From NCBI GenBank assembly GCA_933228675.1, contig OW121744.1, positions 116,397,600 through 116,461,599 on the forward strand: DNA of 64,000 nt. Reading direction: 5' to 3'. Within the stretch, counting starts at the first letter, position 1. Each line of letters starts with the position of its first letter. A model generated the notes under the pieces. The model worked only from the letters and a program-made list of their open reading frames with translations. It did not search any database and was not told the DNA's origin. This document shows positions 35,265 to 47,479 of the stretch, piece by piece. The position numbers and the translations under genes were made by a program. Origin of the DNA: Stomorhina lunata (taxonomy: Eukaryota; Arthropoda; Insecta; Diptera; Rhiniidae).

Positions 35265-38095
35265 AATTTTATAAAAAATTTCTTATTTTTATAGGAAATT
35301 TTTCAAAAATTTCTTATTTTTATAGGAAATTTTTCAAAAATTTCTTATTTTTATAGGAAATTTTTCAAAAATTTCTTATTTTTATAGGAAATTTTTCCAA
35401 AATTTCTTATTTTTATAGGAAATTTTTCAAAAATTTCTTATTTTTATAGGAAATTTTTCAAAAATTTCTTATTTCTATAGGAAATTTTTCAAAAATTTCT
35501 TATTTTTATAGGAAATTTTTCAAAAATTCTTTATTTTTATAGAAAATTTTTCAAAAATTTCTTGTATTTTATAGGAAATTTTTCAAAAATTTCTTGCTTT
35601 TATAGGAATTTTTCAAAAATTTCTTATTTTTATAGGAAATTTTTCAAAAATTTCTTATTTTTATAGGAAATTTTTCAAAAATTTCTTTTTTTTATAGGAA
35701 ATTTTTCAAAAATTTTTTATTTTTATAGAAAATTTTTCAAAAATTTCTTGTATTTTATAGGAAATTTTTCAAAAATTTCTTGCTTTTATAGGAAATTTTT
35801 CAAAAATTTCTTATTTTTATAGGAAATTTTTAAAAAATTTATTATTTTTATAGGAAATTTTTTCAAAAATTTCTTATTTTTATTGGAAATTTTTCAAAAA
35901 TGTGTTATTTTTTAAGGAAATTTAAAAAAAATCTTATTTTAATAGGAAGTTTTTCAAAAATTTCTTATTTTTATAGGATATTTTTTAAAAATTTCTTATT
36001 TTTATAGCAAGTTTTTCAAAAATTTCTTATTTTTATAGGAAATTTTTCAAAAATTTCTTATTTTTATAGGAAATTTTTAAAAAATTTCTTATTTTTATAG
36101 GAAATTTTTAAAAAATTTCTTATTTTTATAGGAAATTTTTCAAAAATTTCTTGTTTTTATAGGAAATTTTTCAAAAGTTTCTTTTTTTTATAGGAAATTT
36201 TTCAAAAGTTTCTTTTTTTTATAGGAAATTTTTCAAAAATTTTTTATTTTTATAGAAAATTTTTCAAAAATTTCTTGTATTTTATAGGAAATTTTTCAAA
36301 AATTTCTTGCTTTTATAGGAAAATTTTCAAAAATTTCTTATTTTTATAGGAAATTTTTAAAAAATTTATTAGTTTTATAGGAAATTTTTTCAAAAATTTT
36401 TTATTTTTATTGAAAATTTTTCAAAAATGTGTTATTTTTTAAGGAAATTTTTAAAAAATTCTTATTTTAATAGGAAGTTTTTCAAAAATTTCTTATTTTT
36501 ATAGGATATTTTTCAAAAATTTCTTATTTTTATAGCAAGTTTTTCAAAAATTTCTTATTTTTATAGGAAATTTTTCAAAAATTTCTTATTTTTATAGGAA
36601 ATTTTTCAAAAATTTCTTATTTTTATAGGAAATTTTTCAAAATTTTTTTTTTTTATAGGAAATTTTTCAAAAATTTCTTATTTTTATAGGAAATTTTTCA
36701 AAAATTTCTTATTTTTATAGGAAATTTTTCAAAAATTTCTTATTTTTATAGGAAATTTTTCAAAAATTTCTTTTTTTTATAGGAAATTTTTCAAAAATTT
36801 TTTATTTTTATAGAAAAATTTTCAAAAATTTCTTGTATTTTATAGGAAATTTTTCAAAAATTTCTTGCTTTTATAGGAAATTTTTCAAAAATTTCTTATT
36901 TTTATAGGAAATTTTTAAAAAATTTATTAGTTTTATAGGAAATTTTTTCAAAAATTTCTTATTTTTATTGGAAATTTTTCAAAAATGTGTTATTTTTTAA
37001 GGAAATTTTTAAAAAATTCTTATTTTAATAGGAAGTTTTTCAAAAATTTCTTATTTTTATAGGATATTTTTCAAAAATTTCTTATTTTTATAGCAAGTTT
37101 TTCAAAAATTTCTTATTTTTATAGGAAATTTTTCAAAAATTTCTTATTTTTATAGGAAATTTTTCAAAAATTTCTTATTTTTATAGGAAATTTTTCAAAA
37201 GTTTCTTTTTTTTATAGGAAATTTTTCAAAAATTTTTTATTTTTATAGAAAATTTTTCAAAAATTTCTTGTATTTTATAGGAAATTTTTCAAAAATTTCT
37301 TGCTTTTATAGGAAATTTTTCAAAAATTTCTTATTTTTATAGGAAATTTTTAAAAAATTTATTAGTTTTATAGGAAATTTTTTCAAAAATTTCTTATTTT
37401 TATTGGAAATTTTTCAAAAATGTGTTATTTTTTAAGGAAATTTTTAAAAAATTCTTATTTTAATAGGAAGTTTTTCAAAAATTTCTTATTTTTATAGGAT
37501 ATTTTTCAAAAATTTCTTATTTTTATAGCAAGTTTTTCAAAAATTTCTTATTTTTATAGGAAATTTTTCAAAAATTTCTTATTTTTATAGGAAATTTTTC
37601 AAAAATTTCTTATTTTTATAGGAAATTTTTCAAAAATTTCTTATTTTTATAGGAAATTTTTCAAAAATTTCTTATTTTTATAGGAAATTTTTCAAAAATT
37701 TCTTATTTTTATAGGAAATTTTTCAAAAATTTCTTATTTTTATAGGAAATTTTTCAAAAATTTCTTTTTTTTATAGGAAATTTTTCAAAAATTTTTTATT
37801 TTTATAGAAAATTTTTCAAAAATTTCTTGTATTTTATAGGAAATTTTTCAAAAATTTCTTGCTTTTATAGGAAATTTTTCAAAAATTTCTTATTTTTATA
37901 GGAAATTTTTAAAAAATTTATTATTTTTATAGGAAATTTTTTCAAAAATTTCTTATTTTTATTGGAAATTTTTCAAAAATGTGTTATTTTTTAAGGAAAT
38001 TTTTAAAAAATTCTTATTTTAATAGGATTTTTTTATTTTATGGGAAGTTTTTCAAAAGATTTTTTTATGAAATTTTTAAAAATTTCTTATTATTG
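35265..38095 (+). repeat. 31-bp satellite with five-copy higher-order repeat
   Basis: About 90 units of TTTCTTATTTTTATAGG followed by AAATTTTTCAAAAA. A marked unit with CTTGTATTTTATAGG starts at 35561, 35747, 36274, 36832, 37267 and 37826. A second marker, TGTGTTATTTTTTAAGG, starts at 35901, 36429, 36986, 37421 and 37980. Gaps between successive markers are 186, 527, 558, 435 and 559 bases, all within one or two bases of a multiple of 31. The order of marked units is kept inside each copy. This is a higher-order repeat of 14-18 units formed by recent unequal exchange, with four to five copies in tandem. Confidence 0.98.
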
Positions 38096-39029
38096 AGCCC
38101 ACCTAATACCAAGGTATAGTGTACATTGAGAGTTTCTGTATAACGGCCTTATGTCGTTAAAAATTGCTGCATCTAACATAAATAAATGAATTGTTATGCT
38201 GACATTTTAGTTATAACAACTAAAATTCAATAAATCACAAAAAATATTAAAATATTTCAACAAATATTTGGCTAAGCTTTCAGACAAAACCCAGTAAAAT
38301 TCTTTGTTAAATCAAAAAATTCAAATTGAATTTCTGTTTTATATTGTTTTAAATATTTTGTCCTATTGTTAGGATATTTCGTTTCCTTTCATAGAAATAC
38401 TTTATGATTTTTTTTTCAGTATTTTTGAGCTGCTCTTCATATTAATGCATTTTCAAGTAGATATTAAGTTTTGAATTTTTATATTTCGAAAAAATTTCGA
38501 TTGTTGCTGTTGTTTAACATTTCAAGTACATTTCTGTGGCTGATGACTTTAGGTTCGTTTTTCCTCCCATACCAATCCAGTCCCCCCCATCAAATCAACC
38601 AAATCTTCATAAAGGCAATGGCAACAATTCAAATTTTATTTTCCAATGGTTTGGAAAATAATGCACTCTTTACGCTCCACACTTATATACATAATACACA
38701 AATACACTGAAATATTTACTGATACACTCACACAATAATAGTTAACATTGTAGTAGTAAACGAGTAAATGCTTTTGGATTTTGAAAATGTGCTTAAATTC
38801 AGTTAAGCCTTATGCAAATTTTAGCAATATTTTTCTGTTTTCCATTTGGTTTTTTTCTATCTAAATGACTTTTTATGCAGAATTCGAGCATATGAAGAGG
38901 TTGGTAAACTTGAATTTAAAAGAAAAATTGAGCAGGGCATGAAAATGTTTCAGAAAATTTAGCTTAAAGTTAAATTTGAAAAACAAAGTTTAGAGAACTT
39001 TAAAAGCTTTAAAGAACTTTGTCAACAAC
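38096..39029. other. Unique spacer, no gene seen
   Basis: AT-rich unique sequence. An eight-base stem (TTTTAGTT/AACTAAAA at 38205-38225, loop of five) is present. The open frame at 38471-38710 has no recognisable features. Confidence 0.5.
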
Positions 39030-40535
39030 TCTACTTTTCTGAAAATTTTCTATAAAAACAAGAAGTTTTTGAAAAATTTCTTGTAATATTAAGAAATTTT
39101 TAAATATTTTCCTATAAAATTGAGAAATCTTTGAAAAGTTTCCTATAAAAATAAGAAATTTTTGAAATGTTTTCTATACAAATTTTTTAAAATTTTCTTT
39201 GAAAATTGAAAAAATATTAAAAATTTTGTATAAAAATAAGAAAATTTTCAAAAGTTTACAGCAAACTTTTTTTAAAATTTCTTAATTTTAAAGGAAATTT
39301 TTCAAAAATTTCTCAATTTTATAGGAAATTTTTCAAAAAATTCAAAATTTTATTAGAAATTTAAAAAAAAATTCTTATTTTTATAGGAAACTTTTGAAAA
39401 TTTTCTTATTTTACACAAAATTTTTATTTTTTTTTTTTCAAAAATTTCTTATTTTAATAGAAAAATTTTCAAAAATTTCTTATTTTTATAAGAAATTTTT
39501 TAAAAATTTCTAATAAAAATTTGAATTTTTTTTAAAAATTTCCTATACAATTGAGAAATTTTTGAAAAATTTCCTATTTAAAAAAAATTCCTATTGAACA
39601 TTTTTCTATTAAAATAAGAAATTTTTGAAAAATAAAAAAAAAAAATAAAAATTTTGTGTAAAATAAAAAAATTTTCAAAAGTTTCCTATAAAAATAAGAA
39701 TTTTTTTTAAATTTCTAATAAAATTTTGAATTTTTTTTATAAATTTTTTTTTTATAAAATTAAGAAATTTTTGAAAAATTTCCTTTAAAATTAAGAAATT
39801 TTGAAAAAATCCTATAAAGATAATAATTTTTTAAAAGTTTTCTACAAAAATAAGAAATTTTTGAAAAATTATAATTTTTTTAAAAAGTTTTTATAAAAAT
39901 AGAAATTTTTGAAAAGTTTTTGATAAAGATAAGAATTATTTGAAAAATTCCGTATAAATTATTAATTTTTTTAAAAATTTCCTAAAAAAAAACAAGAAAA
40001 TTTTTGAAAAATTTACTATTAAAATAAGAAATTTTTAAAATTTTTTTTATAAAAATAAGAAATTTTTTAATAATTTTCTATAAAAATAAGAGATTTTTAA
40101 AAATTTCCTATAAAAATAGGAATTTAAAAAAAAAAATCTTATAAAAATAAGAAATTTTTTAAAAATTTCCTAAAAAAAAGAAATTAAAAAAAAAAAATTT
40201 CCTAAAAAAATAAGAAATTAAAAAAAATTCCTATCAAAATAAGAAATTTTTGAAAAATTTCCTAAAAAAATAAGAAATTTTTGAGTAAAAATTTTTCTAT
40301 TAATATAAGCAAATTTTGAAAAACTTCCTATCAATATAAGAAATTTTGGAAAATTTTCTATAAAAATAAGAAATTAAAAAAAAAAAATCCTAGGAAAATA
40401 GGAAATTCAGAAAAACTTCGTATAAAAGAATGATATTTTCGAAAAAATGTTCTAAAAAAATTTGAAATTTTTGAAAATTTTTCTAAAAAAAAATAATAAA
40501 TTTTTGAAAAATGTCTGATAAAAAGTAGATGTTGC
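39030..40535 (-). repeat. 31-bp satellite, very worn, mixed orientation
   Basis: Mostly minus-oriented units (GAAATTTTTGAAAAATTTCC, TATAAAAATAA) with heavy decay. From about 39270 to 39510 the units run the other way (TTTTATAGGAAATTTTTCAAA), so there are two internal orientation switches. This is probably the oldest block of the family, judged by divergence. Confidence 0.88.
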
Positions 40536-42195
40536 AAAAAAAAAAAAGCGATTTTAAAGTCGAAGAAATAATTAAATTTACTTGTCTATAAATACACATT
40601 CATATCTTAGCATGAATTTATATATTTATGTATATACGAGTATATGTGTTTTCTATAAGATTCGTTTAAATTTTATGAAAATGTCACTAAGTGTCACATT
40701 TAATGTCATTTCCAGTAAGTGACAATCAAACTGTCACAAAGTGTAAATTGTTAAGGACAAATATGTAGTTGCAACAACAACTATAAAAACAACAACAATG
40801 ACTTTAGTATGGACAACAATGAAAAAGTCCTCTACAAAAGCTTGTTTGATATTAAAATATTTGTAAGAGGGGAAAAAAATACAAAACAAAGTTTTAATTT
40901 GATTTTTAAACAAAAATAAAACAGATTTTTTGTACATTTTAAAATAAATTTTGCATAAAATGATCAACAAAAAAGGGAATTTTTAGGAAAAGTTTGAATG
41001 GCAGACCAAGGGAGTGGTTCAGACTAAGGGTATGGTTTAGTTTAAATATTTTATTATTTGCAAATAAATGTTTAAACATTCTTTCGAATTATTTAATTAG
41101 AATACACTTTTATTTAAAACACTTGCATTTACACTAATACCCTCTTTCAATCATTTAATACTTTTTTGCCAATTACTAATACTTCGATAAGTCTCAGCGC
41201 TAATGTGTTAATTCCTTCAATTTCTCAATTATTCGCCTTTCATTTTGGGGAAATTGCTTAATCATTTGTAATAGTTTTAACATGTCAATTTTATTTCGAT
41301 ACCACAGCAAAAGATTCAATATAAAGCGAAAGCATTTGAATCCACATGAGTTTGAAGTTAATAGAACCCCTCCTTAACTTATGCTACAAATTTTCGATTT
41401 TATTTCATCTTTATTGCTAACTGTGTTCTTTTTTTTTCGTTTTACTCTTAAATTTCTTTTCCTTTTTTCTATTACATTCAATGGTAAACTCGATAAATGT
41501 TTGGCAATAACTTAAATAAAACATCATGATGTTGAATGATGGAATACAAAAGAAATGCTTCTGAATGAGGAGGGGGAAAGGGAGTGAAAGTAGAAAACAT
41601 TAGCCAAACATTTTGCTGGTATGTGTTTTCTATAAATCACATTATGTGTCTGTCTGTGTGTCTTTCCAATATAGTTGTTCCTTTTTCCTTCATCTCTTCA
41701 ACATTTTTTATGTTACGTCTGATTTTTTGAGTCTGTCTGTTCGTCCGTCTGTCTGATGGTGGTAATTTGAAATATAATTGAGTTTGATTTGATATCTTTT
41801 CAAATGTTATGTGAGAGTGTTAAATAAATCATTTGACAGTTTTTTCTTCTACTTTCAGCTTTTTTGTGCGTTTTTTTTTTGTATATTTTGAAAGAAGATT
41901 TAAAGATTTGAATTGATAGATGTGATTTACGAGTTTACAAAAAAATGAAAATGAAACTGAAAATGAAAATGTTTGCAGTTTTTTTTCTTTTTGTAGAGAA
42001 AAAATACTTTCAAGTTTTATTTGACGTTAAGTAGTTTGATTTCTTTATGAGTTAGTCATAAAGTGGAAGAAAAGCTTTTAAATGACAGGATTAGGATTTT
42101 ACAACAAAACCATAAAGAAATTTAAATTGGTTGAAAAGTTTGATGTTTAAGCTTACAATGGAGAAGAAACGTGAATTTGTGAGCATTTCGACAAC
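40536..42195. other. Unique spacer, no gene seen
   Basis: AT-rich sequence with a patch of GTGTCAC and GTGACA words at 40682-40742. The minus open frame at 40734-40970 has no recognisable content. Nothing else supported. Confidence 0.5.
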
Positions 42196-42735
42196 TTTTT
42201 TTATAGAAAAGTCAAGTTATCGATAACTTTTCTATAGAAAAGTCATGATATCGATAACTTTTCTATAGAAAAGTCATGATATCGATAACTTTTCTATAGA
42301 AAAGTCATGATATCAATGATTTTTTTATAGAAAAGTCATGATATCGATAATTTTTCTATAAAAAAGTCATGATATCGATAACTTTTCTATAGAAAATTCA
42401 TGATATCGATAACTTTTTTATAGAAAAGTCATGATATCGATAACTTTTCTATAGAAAAGTCATGATATCGATAACTTTTCTATAGAAAAGTCATGATATC
42501 GATAACTTTTCTATAGGAAAGTCAATATATCGATAACTGTTCTATAAAAAAGTCATAACTGTTCTAGAAAAAAGTCATGATATCGATAAATTTTCAATAG
42601 AAAAGTCATCATATCAATAGCTTTTCTATAGAAAAGTCATGATATCGATAATTTTTCTTTACAAGTAAAGTTATCGCTAATTTATCTATAGAAAAGCCAA
42701 GATATCGATAACTTTTATATAAAAATGTCAAGAAA
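42196..42735 (+). repeat. 31-bp satellite carrying TATCGATA (DRE/BEAF-like) in each unit
   Basis: About 17 units with a 31-bp period. The core ACTTTTCTATAGAAAAGT is an 18-base perfect palindrome. The remaining 13 bases, CATGATATCGATA, contain the palindrome TATCGATA. TATCGATA is intact 13 times, starting at 42218, 42249, 42280, 42342, 42373, 42404, 42435, 42466, 42497, 42528, 42581, 42643 and 42703. The core is related to the CTATAG family at 1-10 kb. Known: TATCGATA is the DNA replication-related element bound by DREF in Drosophila, and it contains the CGATA core of the boundary protein BEAF-32. Whether this array is bound is unknown. Confidence 0.97.
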
Positions 42736-43153
42736 TAGGCTCCTGGTTGTATATCTAAAGCTATGCCTTTGCGACATTCCTTTCTATCATGATAATAAGT
42801 GATATTTGCTTGTGTGTGTATCTGAGTTGAGTGTTTGTGTTTCTTTGTGTATTTATGTGTGTGTTTTTGGTTTATAATTTATGCATTTTATTTTAAGTGA
42901 TTTTCATTTTCCATTTAGATTAGACAACAAAACACATTAGAAGTCAACAACAATAATAGAAACAATAACGTTTATTAATTCTAATGTTTTTGTTAGTTTG
43001 TTTCGTTTAATGTTTGTGTGTGTGTTTTAGATATTTGATAGTTTAGCTGTCACAATTAAGGATCTAAGTCAAATTATGTGGTATATTGAAATAATTAAAT
43101 GCCTTTAGGTTTGAGTATTGTAATTATTCGAATAGTTATAACATTGGTATTTA
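42736..43153. other. Unique spacer with TGTGTG words
   Basis: TG-rich tracts at 42810-42870 and 43010-43030; nothing coding. Confidence 0.5.
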
Positions 43154-43516
43154 CCCAATAAGCAGAGATTAGGCTTATTTGAATAGTTTAATATAAGATG
43201 AGTTTATCATTTGATATCAAATGTTTCTTAAGCTTGTCATTTAACTACATTTGTATTTTCTTGGTTTGAGAAAGTCATTGTCTACCGATTGAGTCAAAGA
43301 TTTGAGACATTGAAGTAATTGTAATAAATATCAAGCATTTGATAATGACTTGATACTAAAGCCATTCTCCAGCAAAAAGGATAATATTCTCAAATGCTGG
43401 CCATTTGAGAAATGAGTTTAATAACATTTTCTCAAAGATCTTCCTAAATCTTTATCAAGTTAACTTAGCTCTATTTAAGTTTATTCAAGAAATAAGCCTA
43501 ATCTCTATTTATTGGG
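43154..43516. mobile_element. 363-bp MITE with 27-bp terminal inverted repeats and TA target site
   Basis: The left end (43154-43180) starts CCCAATAA and continues AGAGATTAGGCTTATTT after two differing bases (GC on the left, AT on the right). The right end (43490-43516) is its reverse complement, 25 of 27 bases matching. Both ends are flanked by TA (43152-43153 and 43517-43518), the target duplication used by Tc1/mariner-type transposases. The interior is AT-rich with TTGATATCAAATG and TCAAATG words and no open frame. Size, inverted ends and TA flanks support a non-autonomous MITE; the parent family is not identified. Confidence 0.85.
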
Positions 43517-44864
43517 TATGTATTGTATATATTATATACATTTAAAATAACATGTAATTTAATAGCTACATATATGTATATACTACATATGCACGTGCAT
43601 ATGTATTTAATTTTATTTATGCCTTATTGTGTTTAAGATGACTTTGTAAGCAATTTTATTTAATTGTCTTCAATTTCATTTAAATGTTTAGTGTATCCTT
43701 TTTTCTGTTAGTCTGTCTGTCTTTTGTCTTCTGACACAGGTAAACACCATAAAAAGACACAGGTGTGACATGAGATTATTTGAGTGATATTAATTAATAT
43801 TTTGAAATTCGCACTTTGCTTTCTATAATTTGTATTTTATTAACTGTAACAAGTTTAAGTTTCGGTTTAATGAGCAGAGAAAAACAAATATTTTGTTTAA
43901 TTATAGTAATATCAGTTAAGGTATACATATATTCATCGCAAAGCCAGCAAAATGGCATATATGAATTTTAAGAAAAAAGTTTAATTTCCTAATTTTTGTC
44001 ATATTAAACTTTTTTATTAAAAAATCTAATAGTTTTGTTTAAAAGTTTATACTAGATGTATTGCAGTACATTACCAGCATTTGATAGCACTTAAAAGTTT
44101 AATGAAACTCTAAAAATAAGCTGTTAATCTTTAATATAATCTGTGATTAATGTAACTAATAGCATTTCATAATCTTTAAATAAAATAAAATTCTTGGAAA
44201 ATACTAATAAAATAATATAGAATTATCAGGTTTTTAAAGCCATACCTTAATACATCATTAAGGCATCTTAAAAGCCTTAAGTTATGCTAAGAAAATTAAT
44301 TAAACAAAATGAAAACTTATTATATCCTCACATTAAAGCATTATAATAAGATTACTTAGCAAAGATTTTAATATTTAATATAATTTAATGAACAATAGAA
44401 AAAGAAGAATGAACAAATGAAAAATTTTAAAATCAAATCACTTATTAAATTTAACACCTTAACTTATGCTTTAAAAAAATTAAGGTATTTTATTAAATTG
44501 AATTGAATTAAGAACATCATTTCTGCAATAACTTAAACTGTCACTTACATTTTGAAATTTATTTTTTTAAAAAATCCTTGTTAGCAACAAATTATATAAA
44601 TTGACAGCTTACGAGCAGAATGTCTAACTTTCTAAATAAGTCTGCTAGGAGAACAAGTTTTTTTAACTTTTTCTTTTAGTTTTTTTTTTTGTTATGACAG
44701 TTTTTAGAGTACAATAGAATTTTTAGTGTCAAAAAGTATTTTTTTTCAGATTTTTGTGAAATTGTTGGGTAAAATGTTGGGTAAAATGTTATAGCAAAAA
44801 GCACAAAGGGGACATGATGTATATGTATATGATTTTCCAATATTTTTTTGACATGATGGGAAAA
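43517..44864. other. Unique spacer, no gene seen
   Basis: Very AT-rich (TATATA words near 43530-43590), TAAGCC/CTTAA-type words at 44220-44290. The minus open frame 44676-44867 ends at the next array and is not convincing. Confidence 0.5.
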
Positions 44865-45945
44865 CATCGAATTTTATCTATTTTATACAGAAAATATCCC
44901 ACATTTCCTATATAGAAAATACATCAACAAATGTTTTTTTTTTTTTATTTTTTTTAAATGCTCAGAAAACATCGAATTCTATCTATTTACAAAATATTTC
45001 TTCATAGAAAATATCGTATTTCTATACAAAAACATCGTATATTTTCTATAAAGAACAAATCTCGTGTAGATTCTGTAAAGAAAATATTGCCTATAATCTA
45101 TATTTAAAACATCGCAAAGTTTCTATATAGAAAACATAGCATATTTCCTATATGGAAAACATCGCATATTTTCTATGTAGAAAACATCGCATATTTTCTT
45201 TATAGAAAACATTGCATATATTCTACATAAAGAACATCGCATATTTTCTAAATAGAAAATATCGCATACTTTCTATACAGAAAACATCGAATATTATCTA
45301 TATGGAAAACATCGAAGATTTTCTATATAGAAAACGTGGACTATTTAGACAGCATCACATATTTTCTATATAGAGAACATCGCATATTTTCTAAATAGAA
45401 AACATCGCATAATTTATATTTAGAAACATCAAATATTATCTATATAGAAAACATCGAGTATTTTCTATATAGATAACATCGAATATTTTTACATAGAAAA
45501 CATCGAATAAATTCAATATACAAAAACATCGAATATTTTCTATATATAAAACATGAACTATTTATTATATAAAAAACATAGCTTATTTTCTTTATAGAGA
45601 ACATAGCATTTTTTTTTTGTAGAAAACATCGCATATTTTCTATATAGAAAACATCGAATAATTTCTATATAGAAAACATCGAATATTTTCTATAAATAAA
45701 ACATGGAATATTTACTATATAAAAAACATCGCATATTTTCTTTATAGAAAACATCGCATATTTTCTATATAAAAACTTCGCATATTTTCTATATAGAAAA
45801 CATCGCATATTATATATATATAAAAAAATTGCATATTTTCTTTATAGAAAACATAGAATATTTTCTATATAGATAACATCTCAAATTTCATATTCTTTAT
45901 TTGGAAAATATTTAATATTTCCTATATAGAAAATAACAAATTTTC
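44865..45945 (+). repeat. 25-bp satellite, TTTTCTATATAGAAAA family, first array
   Basis: About 42 units with a 25-bp period (CTATA at 45665 and 45690). The unit is a 16-base perfect palindrome, TTTTCTATATAGAAAA, plus the nine-base spacer CATCGAATA or CATCGCATA. The GCATA subtype dominates the left half and GAATA appears in patches. Edges are worn. The minus open frame 45440-45634 is a by-product. Same orientation as 47480-48885. Confidence 0.96.
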
Positions 45946-46847
45946 AACTTGTAAATTTGTTGATTATTGGTCTATATTTGATCTAATTTGTGATTTCTAT
46001 CTATAATAGTTTCATTTTTTTTACTTTTATTCCTTAAGAAACTTCTCTCAAACATCTTCTTTATTTATGTCACCACTTAAAAATAATTGCATTCTAAAAC
46101 TATTTTCCTCTCCGAAAAAAAGCAAACACTTGAACTGTTTTTCACTTCCCAAAAAAATTTGGATGTGAACAAAAAATACTCGCACATAAATTACTCAAAA
46201 ATATTTCACAAATATTGTTAGGAAAAAAACTTGAATTAAATAACAATTTGATTCGGGTGAAAAAATAACATAGTACCTACATATATTGAATATAAATTTT
46301 AAAAATATTTCAATACACCTCCACATAAATACTCGTGGCTGACTTTAAGCGTTTAAGTAAAGAGATTTTAAGAGAGCGCCAACTGGACGCGCCAATGACA
46401 CCAAAACGATTTTCAAACTGAAAAAGCTCGATGACATATTTGCAACCACATTCACACGCAAACAAACAAACACACAGTCACTAATACATATGCACATAAA
46501 TAAATACAAAAGTAAACTGGCATTAACATTGCACAGTGTAACGAACCTACTGCAACTTGGATAGACGAACAAATAAATAAATGATGCAAAGGATTTGGGG
46601 AATAAAAAAATATAGAAATAGAGAAAAAAGAACTAATACATTCTATAAAGTTGTTTTAAGAGGAAAACACTGAGAGATAAATTAAGAGGGTTATACATTT
46701 AGGGGGCAGACTTTATTCGAAATAAATTTATCAAGGTTTTAAATTCAGTTAAATTTGTAGAATACTTTTAGTAAACTACAAATTAGGTTAGTAAAATGTT
46801 AAATTATATTTTAACTAGTTATTTTTAGGTATTCAAGTATATCGGAC

Positions 46848-46860
46848 CCTAAAAGTATGC
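46848..46860 (-). promoter_or_regulatory. Su(Hw)-like motif
   Basis: CCTAAAAGTATGC, the exact reverse complement of the window consensus GCATACTTTTAGG. A half-site in the other orientation (ATACTTTTAGAG) follows at 46864. Confidence 0.5.
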
Positions 46861-47440
46861 TATATACTTTTAGAGAAAATATGAGAAATTAATCAATAAG
46901 AAGGCTATATCTTTTGAAGTTATATAATTTCTTTAAATCTTCCCCGTGTACTCAATCACTTTACCATTTGATATATGTTTGTGAAATCATTTTCAAAAGT
47001 CAACTCTTACAGTTGCCCAAGTATTTTGCTAAAACTTTTGTATTATTTTTTTTTGCTGTCGTTGTTATGTTGGCGCTAGTATTTATTCATGCATGCTTGA
47101 ATGTTTATGATATTGAGGAATGAAATGAATGAATAAAGTTTCATGTTGCATAACTACATACTCGTACGAGTAGTTTGTAAAGTAGGACTGTCAATTTTCT
47201 ATTCCAACAAATCCTTTGTGGAAAAAGGCACAATGTCATTTCATTCCATGGCCCAAGCAATTTATCATCATCTACATGTTGCCACATAGACAGACAGACA
47301 GACAGACATTAAGCATTTAACAGAATCCACGAAAATACAAAAATCATCCACCCCCTTTTCAATATCGAGCAGATTTTAGTTAAGTTAAAAGTAACTGAGA
47401 ATGTTGATAGTAAACGAATTATGAAGAAATATTCTATATT

Positions 47441-47453
47441 GCATACTTTTTGG
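47441..47453 (+). promoter_or_regulatory. Su(Hw)-like motif
   Basis: TTGCATACTTTTTGG at 47439-47453. It lies about 40 bases left of the second 25-bp array. Confidence 0.5.
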
Positions 47454-47479
47454 AATATTTTCTTCAAGAGAATTGTCTT

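Larger units (their letters stand above)
45946..47479. other. Unique spacer between 25-bp arrays, with two Su(Hw)-like sites
   Basis: Contains a slightly GC-richer patch at 46340-46410 (GAGAGCGCC, GGACGCGCC) with a short open frame, a GACA microsatellite at 47287-47307, and Su(Hw)-like motifs at 46848-46860 and 47441-47453. Open frames at 46345-46572 (minus) and 46914-47123 are not recognisable. Confidence 0.5.

Noticed and set aside
45440..45634. Minus-strand open frames with CFLYRKYS-like repeats (also 47309-47551, 48233-48442)
   Set aside because: They are, wholly or in part, translations of the 25-bp unit; no independent coding evidence.
46345..46572. Minus-strand 75-codon open frame, hydrophobic and cysteine-rich
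   Set aside because: No start context, splice signals or recognisable domain; it partly reads the complement of CACA/ACAAAC words.
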